A DNA stretch of 64,000 nt from Amycolatopsis methanolica 239 (GCF_000739085.1 NZ_CP009110.1:2232001-2296000); one strand, 5' to 3'. Counted from the stretch's first letter, positions 24,546-33,572 are shown. The notes: generated by a model not told the origin, from the sequence alone. Program-made: numbers and translations.

Positions 24546-25288
24546 GCCGGTACGAGGTCCACGCCCTCTGCTACGGCCGCCGCGAGGGCACCCGGGGACA
24601 GCACTTCCTCGGGTGCGCCGCGGGTGAGGCCGACCAGCCGCACCCGACCGCGTACTACGTGTGGCTGGCGCGATCGGCCCAGCACACCGTCCTGATCGAC
24701 GCCGGGATCCACCCGTCGCGGGTGCCGGCCGGGCTGGAGTACCGGCGGCCCGCCGAGCTGCTGGACTCGATCGGCGTCGCGGCCGGGGACGTGGACCTCG
24801 TGGTGCTCACGCACCTGCACTACGACCACGCCGGCACGGTCGCCGACTTCCCCGGCGCCCGCTACCTCGTGCAGCGCGGGGAACTGGCCTACTGGACGGG
24901 GTCGTGGGCGAAGCGCATCCGGCGCGAGCACTGGCTGCTCGACGAGGACGCGCTCGCCCACGTCCGCGGCGACCGGCTGTCCGAAGTGGACGGCGATGCG
25001 GAGGTTCTGCCCGGGCTGAGCGTCCACCTCGTGGGCGGGCACACGGCCGGGACGCAGATCGTCCGCGTCGCGACCGCCGCGGGGCCGGTCGTGGTGGCCT
25101 CGGACGCCAGCCACTTCTACGAGAACCTCGACGACGACCGCCCGTCGCCGCTGCCGCACTCGATGCCCGGCGTCTACGGCGCGTTCGACCGCATCCGCGA
25201 GCTGGGCGGCATCGTGCTGCCCGGCCACGACCCGGCGGTACTGGAGCGGTACCCGGCCGTGGGACGGGACGTCGTCCGCGTCGCCTGA
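24542..25288 (+). CDS. Metallo-beta-lactamase-fold hydrolase, lactonase-like
   Basis: 248 residues from a GTG overlapping the MFS stop. The metal motif T-H91-L-H93-Y-D95-H96-AG is intact, with later His in VGGHTAGT, Asp in ASDASH and His in LPGHDP. Length and motif spacing resemble AHL-lactonase (AttM/AiiA) and related esterases. Coupling to an MHS symporter suggests the substrate is imported. Quorum quenching is possible but not shown. Confidence 0.87.
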   Translation: MSRYEVHALCYGRREGTRGQHFLGCAAGEADQPHPTAYYVWLARSAQHTVLIDAGIHPSRVPAGLEYRRPAELLDSIGVAAGDVDLVVLTHLHYDHAGTVADFPGARYLVQRGELAYWTGSWAKRIRREHWLLDEDALAHVRGDRLSEVDGDAEVLPGLSVHLVGGHTAGTQIVRVATAAGPVVVASDASHFYENLDDDRPSPLPHSMPGVYGAFDRIRELGGIVLPGHDPAVLERYPAVGRDVVRVA

Positions 25289-25308
25289 GCCGGGCACCAC
25301 TTCCCGCG

Positions 25309-26484
25309 TCAAGCCGCCTGGTCCGTGACGGCCGGCGCGTGGTTCCGCACCAGTTCGCGGCGCTTCTCGTCCTTGGCCCACCATTGCCGCTTGCCCGGGT
25401 GGCGCGCCTCGTAGCCCAGCTGCCACACGATGCTCCGGCAGATGACCTCCTTCACCAGCGCGCCGAACCAGCCGCAGATGAAGTTCGACTTCGCGGTGTC
25501 GTCCTTCGTCGAGAACTGGAAGATGCCGTGGCGGCGGCCCAGGCTGATGCACATCCCGGCGAACCCGACGTCGACCGGCGCGGGCTCCTCGCCCGCGATC
25601 CGGGCCAGTACCGTCCGCGCGGCCTGCGGACCGACCTGGACCGCGGCCTGGCAGCTCATCCGCACCGGCAGCCCCGACGGCGCCGCCGAGTCCCCGGCCG
25701 CGACGATGCGCTCGTCGTCCACGCTGGTCAGGGTCTCGCCGGTGAGCAGGCGGCCCAGCGCGTCGGTGGTCAGGCCGCTGCGGGCGGCGAGGTCGGGCAC
25801 GCCGAACCCGGCGGTCCAGATGGTCACCCCCGACAGCAGCGCGCGGCCGTCGCTGAGCTCGACGGCGTCGCGCGTCACGGCCGTCACCGCGAGCCCTTCG
25901 AGCACGGTCACCCCCAGCTTTTCCAGGCGCCGGGCGACCGAGCGCCGCCCCTTCGGGTGCAGGTACGGGCCGAGCTCGCCACCGCAGACCAGCGTCACGG
26001 CGCGACCCTGCCCGGCCAGCTCGGCGGCGGTCTCGATGCCGGTCGGCCCGCCTCCCACGACGGTCACGGTCGACGCAGCGTCGAGCAGCGGCCGCACGCG
26101 CTCGGCTTCTTCCAGGGAGGCGATCGGGTGCGCGAATTCGGCCGCGCCGGGCACACCCGGGTCGGCGCTGCCGCTGCCGACGGCGTAGACCAGGTAGTCG
26201 TAGCCGAGGGTGTCGCCGCCGGCCAGCGTCACGCGCCGCGTGGCCGCGTCGATCCGGGTCGCGGTGTCCACGACCAGCCGGACGCCCGGGGCCAGCACTT
26301 TCCGGTAGTCCACGACCGCCGGGCCGGTGCCGCCGGCCAGCTGGTGCAGGCGGATCCGGTCGACGAACTCCGGGCGCGAGTTGACCAGGGTGACGGTCAC
26401 GTCGCCGCGCTGCGTCAGCCGGTTCGCCGCCATGACTCCGGCGTAACCGCCGCCGATCACGATCACATCGGTGTTGCCGCTCAT
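25309..26484 (-). CDS. NDH-2/AIF-like FAD-dependent oxidoreductase
   Basis: 391 residues. The N-terminal FAD motif is VIVIGGGYAGVMAANRL, the second Rossmann motif is TVVGGGPTGIETAAELAGQG near residue 165 and the C-terminal FAD site is IVAAGDSAAP near residue 274. The tail contains KSNFICGWFGALVKEVICR. It probably oxidises NAD(P)H with quinone or another acceptor. AAGGAG lies before ATG 26484. It is transcribed away from the P450 remnant behind it. Confidence 0.87.
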   Translation of the reverse strand: MSGNTDVIVIGGGYAGVMAANRLTQRGDVTVTLVNSRPEFVDRIRLHQLAGGTGPAVVDYRKVLAPGVRLVVDTATRIDAATRRVTLAGGDTLGYDYLVYAVGSGSADPGVPGAAEFAHPIASLEEAERVRPLLDAASTVTVVGGGPTGIETAAELAGQGRAVTLVCGGELGPYLHPKGRRSVARRLEKLGVTVLEGLAVTAVTRDAVELSDGRALLSGVTIWTAGFGVPDLAARSGLTTDALGRLLTGETLTSVDDERIVAAGDSAAPSGLPVRMSCQAAVQVGPQAARTVLARIAGEEPAPVDVGFAGMCISLGRRHGIFQFSTKDDTAKSNFICGWFGALVKEVICRSIVWQLGYEARHPGKRQWWAKDEKRRELVRNHAPAVTDQAA

Positions 26485-26555
26485 GGTGTCTCCTTCGCAG
26501 AGGGTCGACCATCTGACAAAGCGGCTCCCGGGAGTGTGACAACGCGTGACCCGGA

Positions 26556-27498
26556 TCACTCCCGCCCGGTGAACGCCAGCGGCACCGACCGGGTGCCCCA
26601 CTCCGCCCAACGGGCCGTCAGGATCTCCCCGGCGACCGAGAAGTTTGTGGTGGCCGCGAGGAGTTCCTCGAGCGTGAGCACCAGCATCATGCGGGCCAGC
26701 GGCGCGCCGGGACAGGCGTGGATCCCGGCCCCGAACTGGATCGCCTCGCGCAGGTTCGGGCGGTCCAGCACGAAGTTCTCGCCGTCCGGGAACACTCTCT
26801 CGTCCCGGTTCGCGGAGGTGTAGACGAGCGCGGGCGGCTCGTCCTTGCGGATGAGCCGCCCGCCGATGACCACGTCCCGCGTCGGCGTGCGCGACATGCC
26901 GCGGTAGGGGGTGTAGAGCCGGAGGTACTCCTCGGCGGCGGCCGGGATCCGCGACGGCGCCGCCCGCACCATCGTCCGCAGGTCCTTGTCCGACGCCAGG
27001 TGCGCCAGCATCGTGCCGATGAACACGCTCGGCGCCACCATCCGGGTGACCAGCAGCTGCCGCACGCAGCCGAGCACCATCTCGTCCGGGAACGGCTCTC
27101 CGCCCGGCGCTGCTCGATGACCTCCGCCGCGATGCCGTGGAGCACCCGGCTGCCGCGCTTGACCTCCTCGTCGTCCACCACCTGGATCGCGCGCACGTAC
27201 TCGGCGCTGATCTGCTCGATCCGCTCGGCCAGCTCAACGGGCAGGTGGAAGAACTCGGCGAACACGTGCGCCGGGACGACGCGTGCGTACTCGGCCGCCA
27301 CTTCTGCTTCGCCACGCGCGACCAGCCCGGTCAGCGGCTTCCGGGCGTGCGCCCGCACGGCGGTTCCAGCTCGGCCATCTTCCCGCGGGTGAAGAACCGG
27401 TTGACCACGCGGCGGTAGTCGGTGTGCTCGGGCGGGTCGAGGTGCAGTGGCGGGCGCCGCCCGGTGAACGCGAACTTCGGCATCACGTTCTGCACGCT
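26556..27498 (-). pseudogene. Cytochrome P450 remnant with two frameshifts and a lost N-terminus
   Basis: P450 signatures occur in order but in three different frames. RPPLHLDPPEHTDYRRVVNR lies at about 27370-27480, HARKPLTGLVARGEAEVAAE at about 27290-27350, and the third segment (26556-27110) holds AAEEYLRL (ExxR), the PERF-like FPDGENF region and FGAGIHACPG with the heme Cys. Frame changes fall near 27360 and 27110. About 90 N-terminal residues before DPPEHT are absent; homology stops at 27498, where the divergent PaaX-like sequence begins. Not expected to make an active enzyme. Confidence 0.85.
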
Positions 27499-28296
27499 GG
27501 TTGGCTGCCGACGGTGTCCCGCCAGGGCCGGACGACGGCGTACGGGATCCCGCCGCGCACGTCGGAGGTGATCGTCGAGCGCACGCACCGCATGCTGACG
27601 TTCGGCTCGACCGCCCCGAAATGGGACGGCCGCTGGACGGTCGTCGCGTTCTCCGTCCCCGAACAGGACCGGACGCTGCGCAACAACCTGCGGTCCCGGC
27701 TGCGGGTCCTGCGTTTCGCCGCGTTGTACGACGGGGTGTGGGTGTCGCCGCACGACCTGGGCGAGGAGGCCTTGGAGCTGCTGGGCGAGCTGGGCATCAC
27801 GACGGCGACCGTGCTGCGGTCGACCGAGGTGCCGGGCGGGCCGGTCAGCCCGGTCGCCGCGTTCGACCTGGACCCGCTGGCGCGGGAGTACCGCGAGTTC
27901 GCCGACCGGTACGAGCCGATGTTGCAGAGCCTCGACGACGGGCTCATCGGGCCGAAGCAGGCGCTGCGGATGCGGACCGAGCTGCGCGTGGACTGGCGGC
28001 ACTTCCCGGAGACGGACCCGGACCTGCCCGCCGAACTGCTGCGCGCGGGCTGGGACCGGGCGCGGGCGCATCGGGTGTTCGTGCAGATCTACGACCGGCT
28101 CGGCCCGCTCGCGGAGATCCGGTTCCGGCAGATCCTCGGGTCGGTGGCGCCGGAACTGGCCGAGCACGCGTCGCACCACGACTCGGCGACGGTCGCGGAG
28201 CTGTTCGCCACCCTCAGGGACCGCCATGCGCACGGCGACACGCCGTTCGAGCAGGCGGCCGCCGCGCGTCGCATCGCGGAGGCGGAGCGGGGTTAG
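27499..28296 (+). pseudogene. PaaX-family regulator lacking its N-terminal DNA-binding domain
   Basis: About 265 codons match PaaX from the end of the winged helix onward: GWL, then GRTTAYGIPPRTSEVI, FGSTAPKWDGRWTVVAFSVP, LRVLRFAALYDGVWVSPHD and the C-terminal PaaX_C region RTELRVDWRHFPETDPDLP. The roughly 50 residues of HTH that should precede GWL are missing; upstream sequence is the antisense of the P450 remnant. In-frame GTGs (e.g. 27514) could still give a HTH-less protein. Intact PaaX proteins repress aromatic-acid genes in response to CoA thioesters. Confidence 0.75.
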
Positions 28297-28346
28297 CGCC
28301 GTGCCCGCGCAGGCCGCGCCGGTGGGCATCGCCCTGTCGCCGGACG

Positions 28347-28390
28347 GCGAAGACCTGGCTGATCACGGGCGCGTCCGGCGGAAGCGCGCC
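28347..28390 (+). pseudogene. N-terminal scrap of a short-chain dehydrogenase
   Basis: One frame reads AKTWLITGASGGSA, the beta1-turn-helix start of SDR enzymes (usually KTWLITGASGGFG). Nothing after it continues the fold. It lies 50 bases past the PaaX-like sequence and adds to the decay zone. Confidence 0.6.
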
Positions 28391-28564
28391 GTGCTGCCGG
28401 TGATGCGCGCGGCCGGCGACCTGCCCCGGTGACCCGCCCGGCCCCTGTTACGGTCCTCGGCGGGGCCGGACGAGGGGAACGTTCGCCTGCTCGGCCCTCG
28501 CCTGCGGCAGCACCTTCGTGGGTGAACTGGACCGAGCAGGCGGACCGAGGACGAGGAGAGACCC

Positions 28565-29944
28565 GTGACGCTGCCGGAGTGGCTGGTCAAGGAGATCGAC
28601 GGGGTCGGGGACCACTCGGCGTTCGCGGGCGTCGACGAACTGGAACGCGGGTTGCGCACACTCGCGGCGGGCTACCCGGAGATCACGGCGCTGCAGCGCG
28701 TCGGCACGTCCCGGCACGGCGAGCCGTTGCTGTGCCTGACGATCGACGGCGAGCCCGGTGATCCGACTGCGCTGGTGTTCGGGCTGTCGCACCCCAACGA
28801 GCCCATCGGCGGCCTCACCGCGCTGCACCTGGCCGCGCGGCTATGCGCCGACCCGGGGCTGCGGGGGCGGTTGCGGCACCGGTGGCGGATCATCGCGTGC
28901 ATCGACCCGGACGGGCTGCGGCTCAACGAGGGCTGGCTGGCCGGCCCGTTCACGCGGGAGCACTACGCGCGGCACTTCTACCGCCCGGCCGGGCCGGACC
29001 AGGTGGAGTGGACGTTCCCGCTGGACTACAAGGACGCTTACTTCGACGCGGCGTTGCCGGAGACGCAGGCGCTGATGCGGCTCATCGACTCCGACCGGCC
29101 GGACCTGGTGTGCTCGCTGCACAACAGCGAGCTGGGCGGCGTCTACTACTACCTCAGCCGCGCCGAGCCCCCGCTGCACCGGGCGCTGCAGGCGCTGCCC
29201 GGGCACGTCGGGTTGCCGCTGGACCGCGGCGAGCCGGAGGCGCCCTACATCACGCGGCTCGACGACGCGATCTTCCAGGGCACGTCGATCAGCCGGGCCT
29301 ACGACTACCTGACCGGGCTGGGCGAACCGTGGACGAACTCGGCGGGCGACAACACGGCGTCGTACGCCGGCCGGTACGGCGCGCTCACGCTGGTCACCGA
29401 GCTGCCGTACTGGACGTCGGACACGGCGGACGACGACGGCCCGGCGGGCACCGGGTACGCGTCGGCGCTGGCCGCGCACGCCCGGGCGCTGGCGGACCTG
29501 TCGTCGCTGATGGCGGACACGATCGAGGCGGTGTCCGGGGCGCTGATGGTGCCGGACTCGCCGTTCTGGCGGGCGAGCCGGTCCTTCGCGACGATGATGG
29601 CGTCGGGGGCGCGTAGTGCCCGGTCGCGCAGCACGTCCCCGGAGGCCGACCGGCCGGCCACGGTGGCCGAGGTGTCGTCCTTGACGGAGGCGACGCACAG
29701 TTTCCGGTTGCGCTACGGCGGGGTTTTGTTGCGGGCCCTGGACGGTGAGCTGGCGGTGGGCAACACGCGGCCGGTCGTGCGGGCGGCCAGGGAGCGGGTC
29801 GCGGCGCGGCACGCGGAGTGGATCGCCGGGGACGCGCTGATCGGCGAGTACCGGACGATTCCGATCCGGCAGCTGGTGGCGACCCAATACGGTGCGGTGC
29901 TCGCGGCGGCTTCCCAGGTGGCTGGGGCGCTAGGCGGGTTCTAG
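28565..29944 (+). CDS. M14-family zinc carboxypeptidase-like protein
   Basis: 459 residues from a GTG with GAGGAG upstream. The zinc motif H76-P-N-E79 (LSHPNEPIGG) is present, SLHNSELGG supplies the third His and LVTELPYW the catalytic Glu. No signal peptide is visible, so it appears cytoplasmic. Such proteins remove C-terminal residues from peptides or act as amidoligase-like relatives; substrate unknown. The C-terminal 130 residues are Ala/Arg-rich helical sequence. Confidence 0.85.
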   Translation: MTLPEWLVKEIDGVGDHSAFAGVDELERGLRTLAAGYPEITALQRVGTSRHGEPLLCLTIDGEPGDPTALVFGLSHPNEPIGGLTALHLAARLCADPGLRGRLRHRWRIIACIDPDGLRLNEGWLAGPFTREHYARHFYRPAGPDQVEWTFPLDYKDAYFDAALPETQALMRLIDSDRPDLVCSLHNSELGGVYYYLSRAEPPLHRALQALPGHVGLPLDRGEPEAPYITRLDDAIFQGTSISRAYDYLTGLGEPWTNSAGDNTASYAGRYGALTLVTELPYWTSDTADDDGPAGTGYASALAAHARALADLSSLMADTIEAVSGALMVPDSPFWRASRSFATMMASGARSARSRSTSPEADRPATVAEVSSLTEATHSFRLRYGGVLLRALDGELAVGNTRPVVRAARERVAARHAEWIAGDALIGEYRTIPIRQLVATQYGAVLAAASQVAGALGGF

Positions 29945-29984
29945 GGCGCCGGGCTTCGCTTCGCCACGCCCGGATGCAAAGAAG

Positions 29985-30104
29985 CCCCTCCCGAACCCGA
30001 TCTCTCAGTGTTCGGTCGCCGAGAAGTCGCGTCAAGGCGGGAAAGAGTACCTTGACCCGACTGCTCGGCAACCGATCTGGCTGGGGATCGGGTTGCGGGA
30101 GGGG
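29985..30104. repeat. 120-bp imperfect palindrome between convergent genes
   Basis: CCCCTCCCGAACCCGATC at 29985 pairs with GATCGGGTTGCGGGAGGGG at 30086 with one bulged base. The inner parts also pair: GTCGCCGAGAAGTCGCGTC with the antiparallel GACCCGACTGCTCGGCAAC (a few mismatches), then CAAGG with CCTTG, closing on a tip of about 12 bases. It lies between the stops of the M14 gene and catC and could be a bidirectional terminator or a small mobile palindrome. Confidence 0.6.
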
Positions 30105-30169
30105 ACTGGTCAGTGGGGTTGCTGCTCTCGTTGCCGGCCGGCGGTGGCCGGCCGGCTGCTTGGAACCGG

Positions 30170-30448
30170 TCAGGAAACCTTCGAAGGATGCGTAGCCAAC
30201 GGCATCACCCGAATGTCCATGTATGGGAACAACGGCAACCCCGATAGCAACTCGTGCAGCTCATCGTTCGACGACACGTCGAAGATCGAAATGTTCGAGT
30301 ACTCACCCACGATGCGCCACAGGTGCGGCCACTTCCCTTCCCGCTGCAGCTTCTGGCTGTACGCCTTCTCCCGGGCCACGATGTCGGCCCGCACCGACGG
30401 GTCCATATCGGACGGCAGCCGCACATCCATCCGGACGTGGAACAACAT
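30170..30448 (-). CDS. catC: Muconolactone delta-isomerase
   Basis: 92 residues, full family length. MLFHVRMDVRLPSDM at the start, ADIVAREKAYSQKLQREGKW with catalytic-region residues, and HELLSGLPLFPYMDIRVMPL at the end are characteristic. The enzyme isomerises (+)-muconolactone to 3-oxoadipate enol-lactone in the catechol branch of the beta-ketoadipate pathway; it forms a decamer. Last gene of catR-B-A-C; only 21 bases separate it from catA. Confidence 0.96.
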   Translation of the reverse strand: MLFHVRMDVRLPSDMDPSVRADIVAREKAYSQKLQREGKWPHLWRIVGEYSNISIFDVSSNDELHELLSGLPLFPYMDIRVMPLATHPSKVS

Positions 30449-30469
30449 GGGTGAGTCCTCCAGAAAGTA

Positions 30470-31315
30470 TCAAGCCGGGTCGAGCACGAAGTCGTAGGTC
30501 ACCGTCTCGCCGCGCTCGGCCGGCTTCGGGTCCAGCAGCAGCTCCGGCTTGACCGCCGAGGCGATGTCGTCGTCGTTGTGCTCGTCGCCGGGGAAGTACA
30601 GCTGCGCGGTGAGCAGCTCGTGGCCCGGGGCGGACACCTTGACGTGCAGGTGCGCCGGGCGCCACGCGTGCCAGCCCGCCGCCGCGATCAGCTTGCCGCA
30701 CGCGCCGTCGGTCGGGATCTGGTACGGCGCGGGCCGCACGGTGTGGATCTCGAACGAGCCGTCCTCCTCGACGGAGAAGGTGCCGCGCAGGTTCCACTCC
30801 GGGATGCCGGGCGCGAACTGCGAGTACAGGCCGTCGGCGTCGGCGTGCCACAGCTCGACCTTCGCGTCCTTCAGCGGCGTGCCGTCGACGGACGTGACAC
30901 GGCCCGTCCACACCAGCGGCGTGCCGCCCTCGCCCTCACGCATCGGCACCGAGCCGCGCGAGCCCTGCTCGGGCGCGCCGGGCACGTAGTACGGGCCCTC
31001 GATGGTGCCCTTGTTGCCCTTGCGGTGCGAGGTGGCGACCTCCTCGACCACGTGCTCGACCCACACGTCCAGGAACAGCGGCCACTCGCCGTCCTCGCCG
31101 ACCTGGATCAGCCACGCCTTCAGCGCGTTGTACTCGTCGTAGGTGACCTTGTGCTTGCGGATGGTCTCGTGCACGGCCGAGAGCACCTCGCGGGCCAGCA
31201 GCGACACCCGCTCCTTCGGGGTGTCGGCGACGGCGGCGAACTTGTCGCTCTTGAACCGGGCCGTGGCGCTCGCGCCGGACTCCGCCGCGGCGGGAGCGTG
31301 GTGGGTGGCGGTCAT
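30470..31315 (-). CDS. catA: Catechol 1,2-dioxygenase (intradiol)
   Basis: 281 residues. The N-terminal dimerisation helices come first (VLSAVHETIRKHKVTYDEYN). The Fe(III) ligands are the Tyr of GPYYVPGAP, the Tyr of GLYSQF and the two His of RPAHLHV. It cleaves catechol to cis,cis-muconate with O2. AAGGAGG stands six bases before ATG 31315. It lies between catB and catC and is the entry point for catechol made by the divergent ben genes. Confidence 0.97.
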   Translation of the reverse strand: MTATHHAPAAAESGASATARFKSDKFAAVADTPKERVSLLAREVLSAVHETIRKHKVTYDEYNALKAWLIQVGEDGEWPLFLDVWVEHVVEEVATSHRKGNKGTIEGPYYVPGAPEQGSRGSVPMREGEGGTPLVWTGRVTSVDGTPLKDAKVELWHADADGLYSQFAPGIPEWNLRGTFSVEEDGSFEIHTVRPAPYQIPTDGACGKLIAAAGWHAWRPAHLHVKVSAPGHELLTAQLYFPGDEHNDDDIASAVKPELLLDPKPAERGETVTYDFVLDPA

Positions 31316-31350
31316 GGGATCCTCCTTGATTCCTTGATATCCGGGGGAGT

Positions 31351-32454
31351 TCAGTGGTCCTGGCGGTATCGGTCGAGCTTGGCCGGGTCGATCTCGATGC
31401 CGAGCCCGGCGCCGGGACGGATGTGCAGCTCGCCGTCGTGGATCTCCAGGGGTTCGGTGAGCAGGTCGTCGCTCATGTCGAGGAAGTTCGACAGCTCCCC
31501 GGCCCGCCGCGAGGTGAGCGCGTAGGACGCTCCGAACGCGACAGTGCACGCGGAACCGATCTGGCCGTCGATCTGGTTGCCCATCACGACTTCCAGCCCG
31601 AGCCCCTCGGCGAGGTGGTGCACGCGCTGCGAGTGGGTGAAGCCGGTCCGCGCGGTCTTGATGCTGATCGCGGTCGCCGAGCCGGCCAGGATCTCGCGCG
31701 TCACATCGGCCGGGGTGACGGCCGACTCGTCGGCGATGAACGGCACATCCAGCTGCGACACCAGCCAGCGCCTGCCCAGCACGTCGTCGGCGGGGCACAG
31801 CTCCTCGGCGAACAGCAGGCCGAGGTCGGACATCTCCTTCATCGCGACCGCCGACTCCGAGGCTGTCCAGCCCCGGTTGCCGTCGACGTACAACTCGACG
31901 TCGTCGCCCATGCCCTCGCGCAGGGCCCGCACGACGGCGGTGTCCAGCGAGACCGGGCGGCGCCCCACCTTGACCTTGAACGTGGTGATGCCGTGCACAT
32001 CACGCATGCGCTGCGCCTCGGCGACCATCGCCGCCGGCTCGTCGAACCCGAGCATGTGCGACACGCGCATCCGGTCGGTGTAGCCGCCGAGCAGCTCGGT
32101 GACCTGCACGTCCAGCGTGCGGCCCAGCGCGTCCCACACGGCCATGTCGATGGCGGCCTTCGCGGCCGGGTTGCCCACGGTGCGGCCCAGCCGGGACGCC
32201 ATCGTCTCGCGTTCGAGCAGGGTCAGGCCGACCACCTGCGGCGCGAAGATCTTCTCGATCACCGCGATGATCCCGGCCTGCGTCTCGCCGTAGGTGAACG
32301 GCCGCGGCGGCGCCTCCGCCACACCCACGACCCCGTCGTCGGTGTGCACTCGCACCAGCACGTGCTCGGCCACGTGCACCTCGCCAGAGGCGAACTTGAG
32401 CGGTTTGCGGTACGGGATGGCGAACGGGATCGCCTCCACGCGCGTGATCTTCAT
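31351..32454 (-). CDS. catB: Muconate cycloisomerase
   Basis: 367 residues, enolase superfamily (MLE subgroup). A capping domain (KITRVEAIPFAIPYRKPL) is followed by the barrel with FKVKVG (the K-x-K base), metal ligands Asp in YVDGNRG, Glu in AEELCP and Asp in IADESA, and SIKTARTGF with the opposing lysine. It closes cis,cis-muconate to muconolactone. The ATG overlaps the stop of the LysR gene upstream (ATGA), so regulator and enzyme are coupled. Confidence 0.96.
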   Translation of the reverse strand: MKITRVEAIPFAIPYRKPLKFASGEVHVAEHVLVRVHTDDGVVGVAEAPPRPFTYGETQAGIIAVIEKIFAPQVVGLTLLERETMASRLGRTVGNPAAKAAIDMAVWDALGRTLDVQVTELLGGYTDRMRVSHMLGFDEPAAMVAEAQRMRDVHGITTFKVKVGRRPVSLDTAVVRALREGMGDDVELYVDGNRGWTASESAVAMKEMSDLGLLFAEELCPADDVLGRRWLVSQLDVPFIADESAVTPADVTREILAGSATAISIKTARTGFTHSQRVHHLAEGLGLEVVMGNQIDGQIGSACTVAFGASYALTSRRAGELSNFLDMSDDLLTEPLEIHDGELHIRPGAGLGIEIDPAKLDRYRQDH

Positions 32455-33353
32455 CGAGTGACCTCGTGTGGTTGCGGGGCGAGTGCGGCCTCGAGCACCT
32501 CGAGGACCGACCGGACGAGCGGGGAGTCGTTGTCGCGGCGCCAGGCGAGCGCGAGCTCGACGGCGCCGGCGTCGGCGAGGTCGCGGAACACGACCCCGGC
32601 CAGCGGCAGTGCCCGGGCCGACGCGGGCAGCACCGCGATGCCGAGCCCGCCGGCGACCAGCGCGAGCAGCACCGCCGTGCCAGCCGCTTCGTGCTCGCGG
32701 TGCGGGCTGAACCCGGCGGCCTGGCAGCTGCGCATGACGGCGTCGTTGACCACGGAGTCCTTGGCGGCGTAGCTGATGAACCCCTCGGTGCGCAGGTCGG
32801 CCATCGACACGACGGGCTCGACCGCGAGCCGGTGGTCGGCGGGCACGGCGAGGATCAGGGGCTCGACCTCCAGCGTGTGCAGATCGATGTCCTCGCCCCG
32901 TGCGGGCGGGCGCAGCACGGCCAAGTCGAGGTCGCCGTTGCGCAGCCCGTCGCACTGGGCCGGGGTGAGCAGGTCGGCGTGCACCTCGACGGCGACGCCG
33001 GGCAGGTCCCGCTTGACCGCGCGGGCGATACGCGGCAGGTGCGAGAACGCCGAGGTGCCGGTGAACCCCACCCGCACCAGGCCGAGGCGGCCGTCGGCGA
33101 TGCGGCGCACCCCGCGGACGCTGTCCTCGACCGTGTCCAGCACCCGCTGCGCCTCGCCCAGCAGGAACTCACCCGCCGGGGTGAGCCGGACCTGCCGGGT
33201 CGTGCGCGTGAACAGGGGCGCGCCCAGTTCGGCCTCCAGCTGCCGGATCGCGTGCGACAGGGCAGGCTGCGCCATGTGCAGGCGCTCGGCGGCTTTCCCG
33301 AAGTGGCAGGTGTCGGCCACAGCGGTGAAGTACCGCAGGTGACGCAACTCCAT
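32451..33353 (-). CDS. catR: LysR-type regulator of the cat operon
   Basis: 300 residues. N-terminal HTH MELRHLRYFTAVADTCHFGK, AAERLHMAQPALSHAIRQLE; C-terminal periplasmic-binding-like sensor domain (VRVGFTGTSAFSHLP, GGLGIAVLPASARA). It is first in the catR-B-A-C transcript and divergent from benA. The CatR/BenM group binds muconate and activates the genes. ATG at 33353 is chosen because MELRHLRYF is the family start; an upstream ATG is unlikely. Confidence 0.9.
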   Translation of the reverse strand: MELRHLRYFTAVADTCHFGKAAERLHMAQPALSHAIRQLEAELGAPLFTRTTRQVRLTPAGEFLLGEAQRVLDTVEDSVRGVRRIADGRLGLVRVGFTGTSAFSHLPRIARAVKRDLPGVAVEVHADLLTPAQCDGLRNGDLDLAVLRPPARGEDIDLHTLEVEPLILAVPADHRLAVEPVVSMADLRTEGFISYAAKDSVVNDAVMRSCQAAGFSPHREHEAAGTAVLLALVAGGLGIAVLPASARALPLAGVVFRDLADAGAVELALAWRRDNDSPLVRSVLEVLEAALAPQPHEVTR

Positions 33354-33438
33354 CGCCGGCCTCCTTCCCGCTCCTCGTCGTGGATTCATTCACCGTAGGT
33401 ACGGATATTGAGTCAAGACAAGGAGCGATTCAGTCTCG

Positions 33439-33461
33439 ATTGATCGATGCTGTCGATTAAT
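33439..33461. promoter_or_regulatory. LysR-type binding site between catR and benA
   Basis: ATTGATCGA-TGCTG-TCGATTAAT is a 9-5-9 inverted repeat with one mismatch, in the AT-rich centre of the 219-bp divergent region. Form (T-N11-A-like dyad) and place fit a CatR site that could serve both operons. Confidence 0.5.
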
Positions 33462-33572
33462 AGCACCCTGGGTCAGGACTAGGTAATCGCCCGGTGTGAC
33501 TGGGGCCACCACTTGTCAAGGTCAGGGGAACACCGAAGCCGAGCAGTGCCGCTGAGGCCGTTGGAGGTTTCC

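Noticed and set aside
28226-28432. Open frame after the PaaX remnant as a separate gene
   Set aside because: It has no ribosome binding site and shows no domain; the only recognisable piece there is an SDR scrap in another frame.
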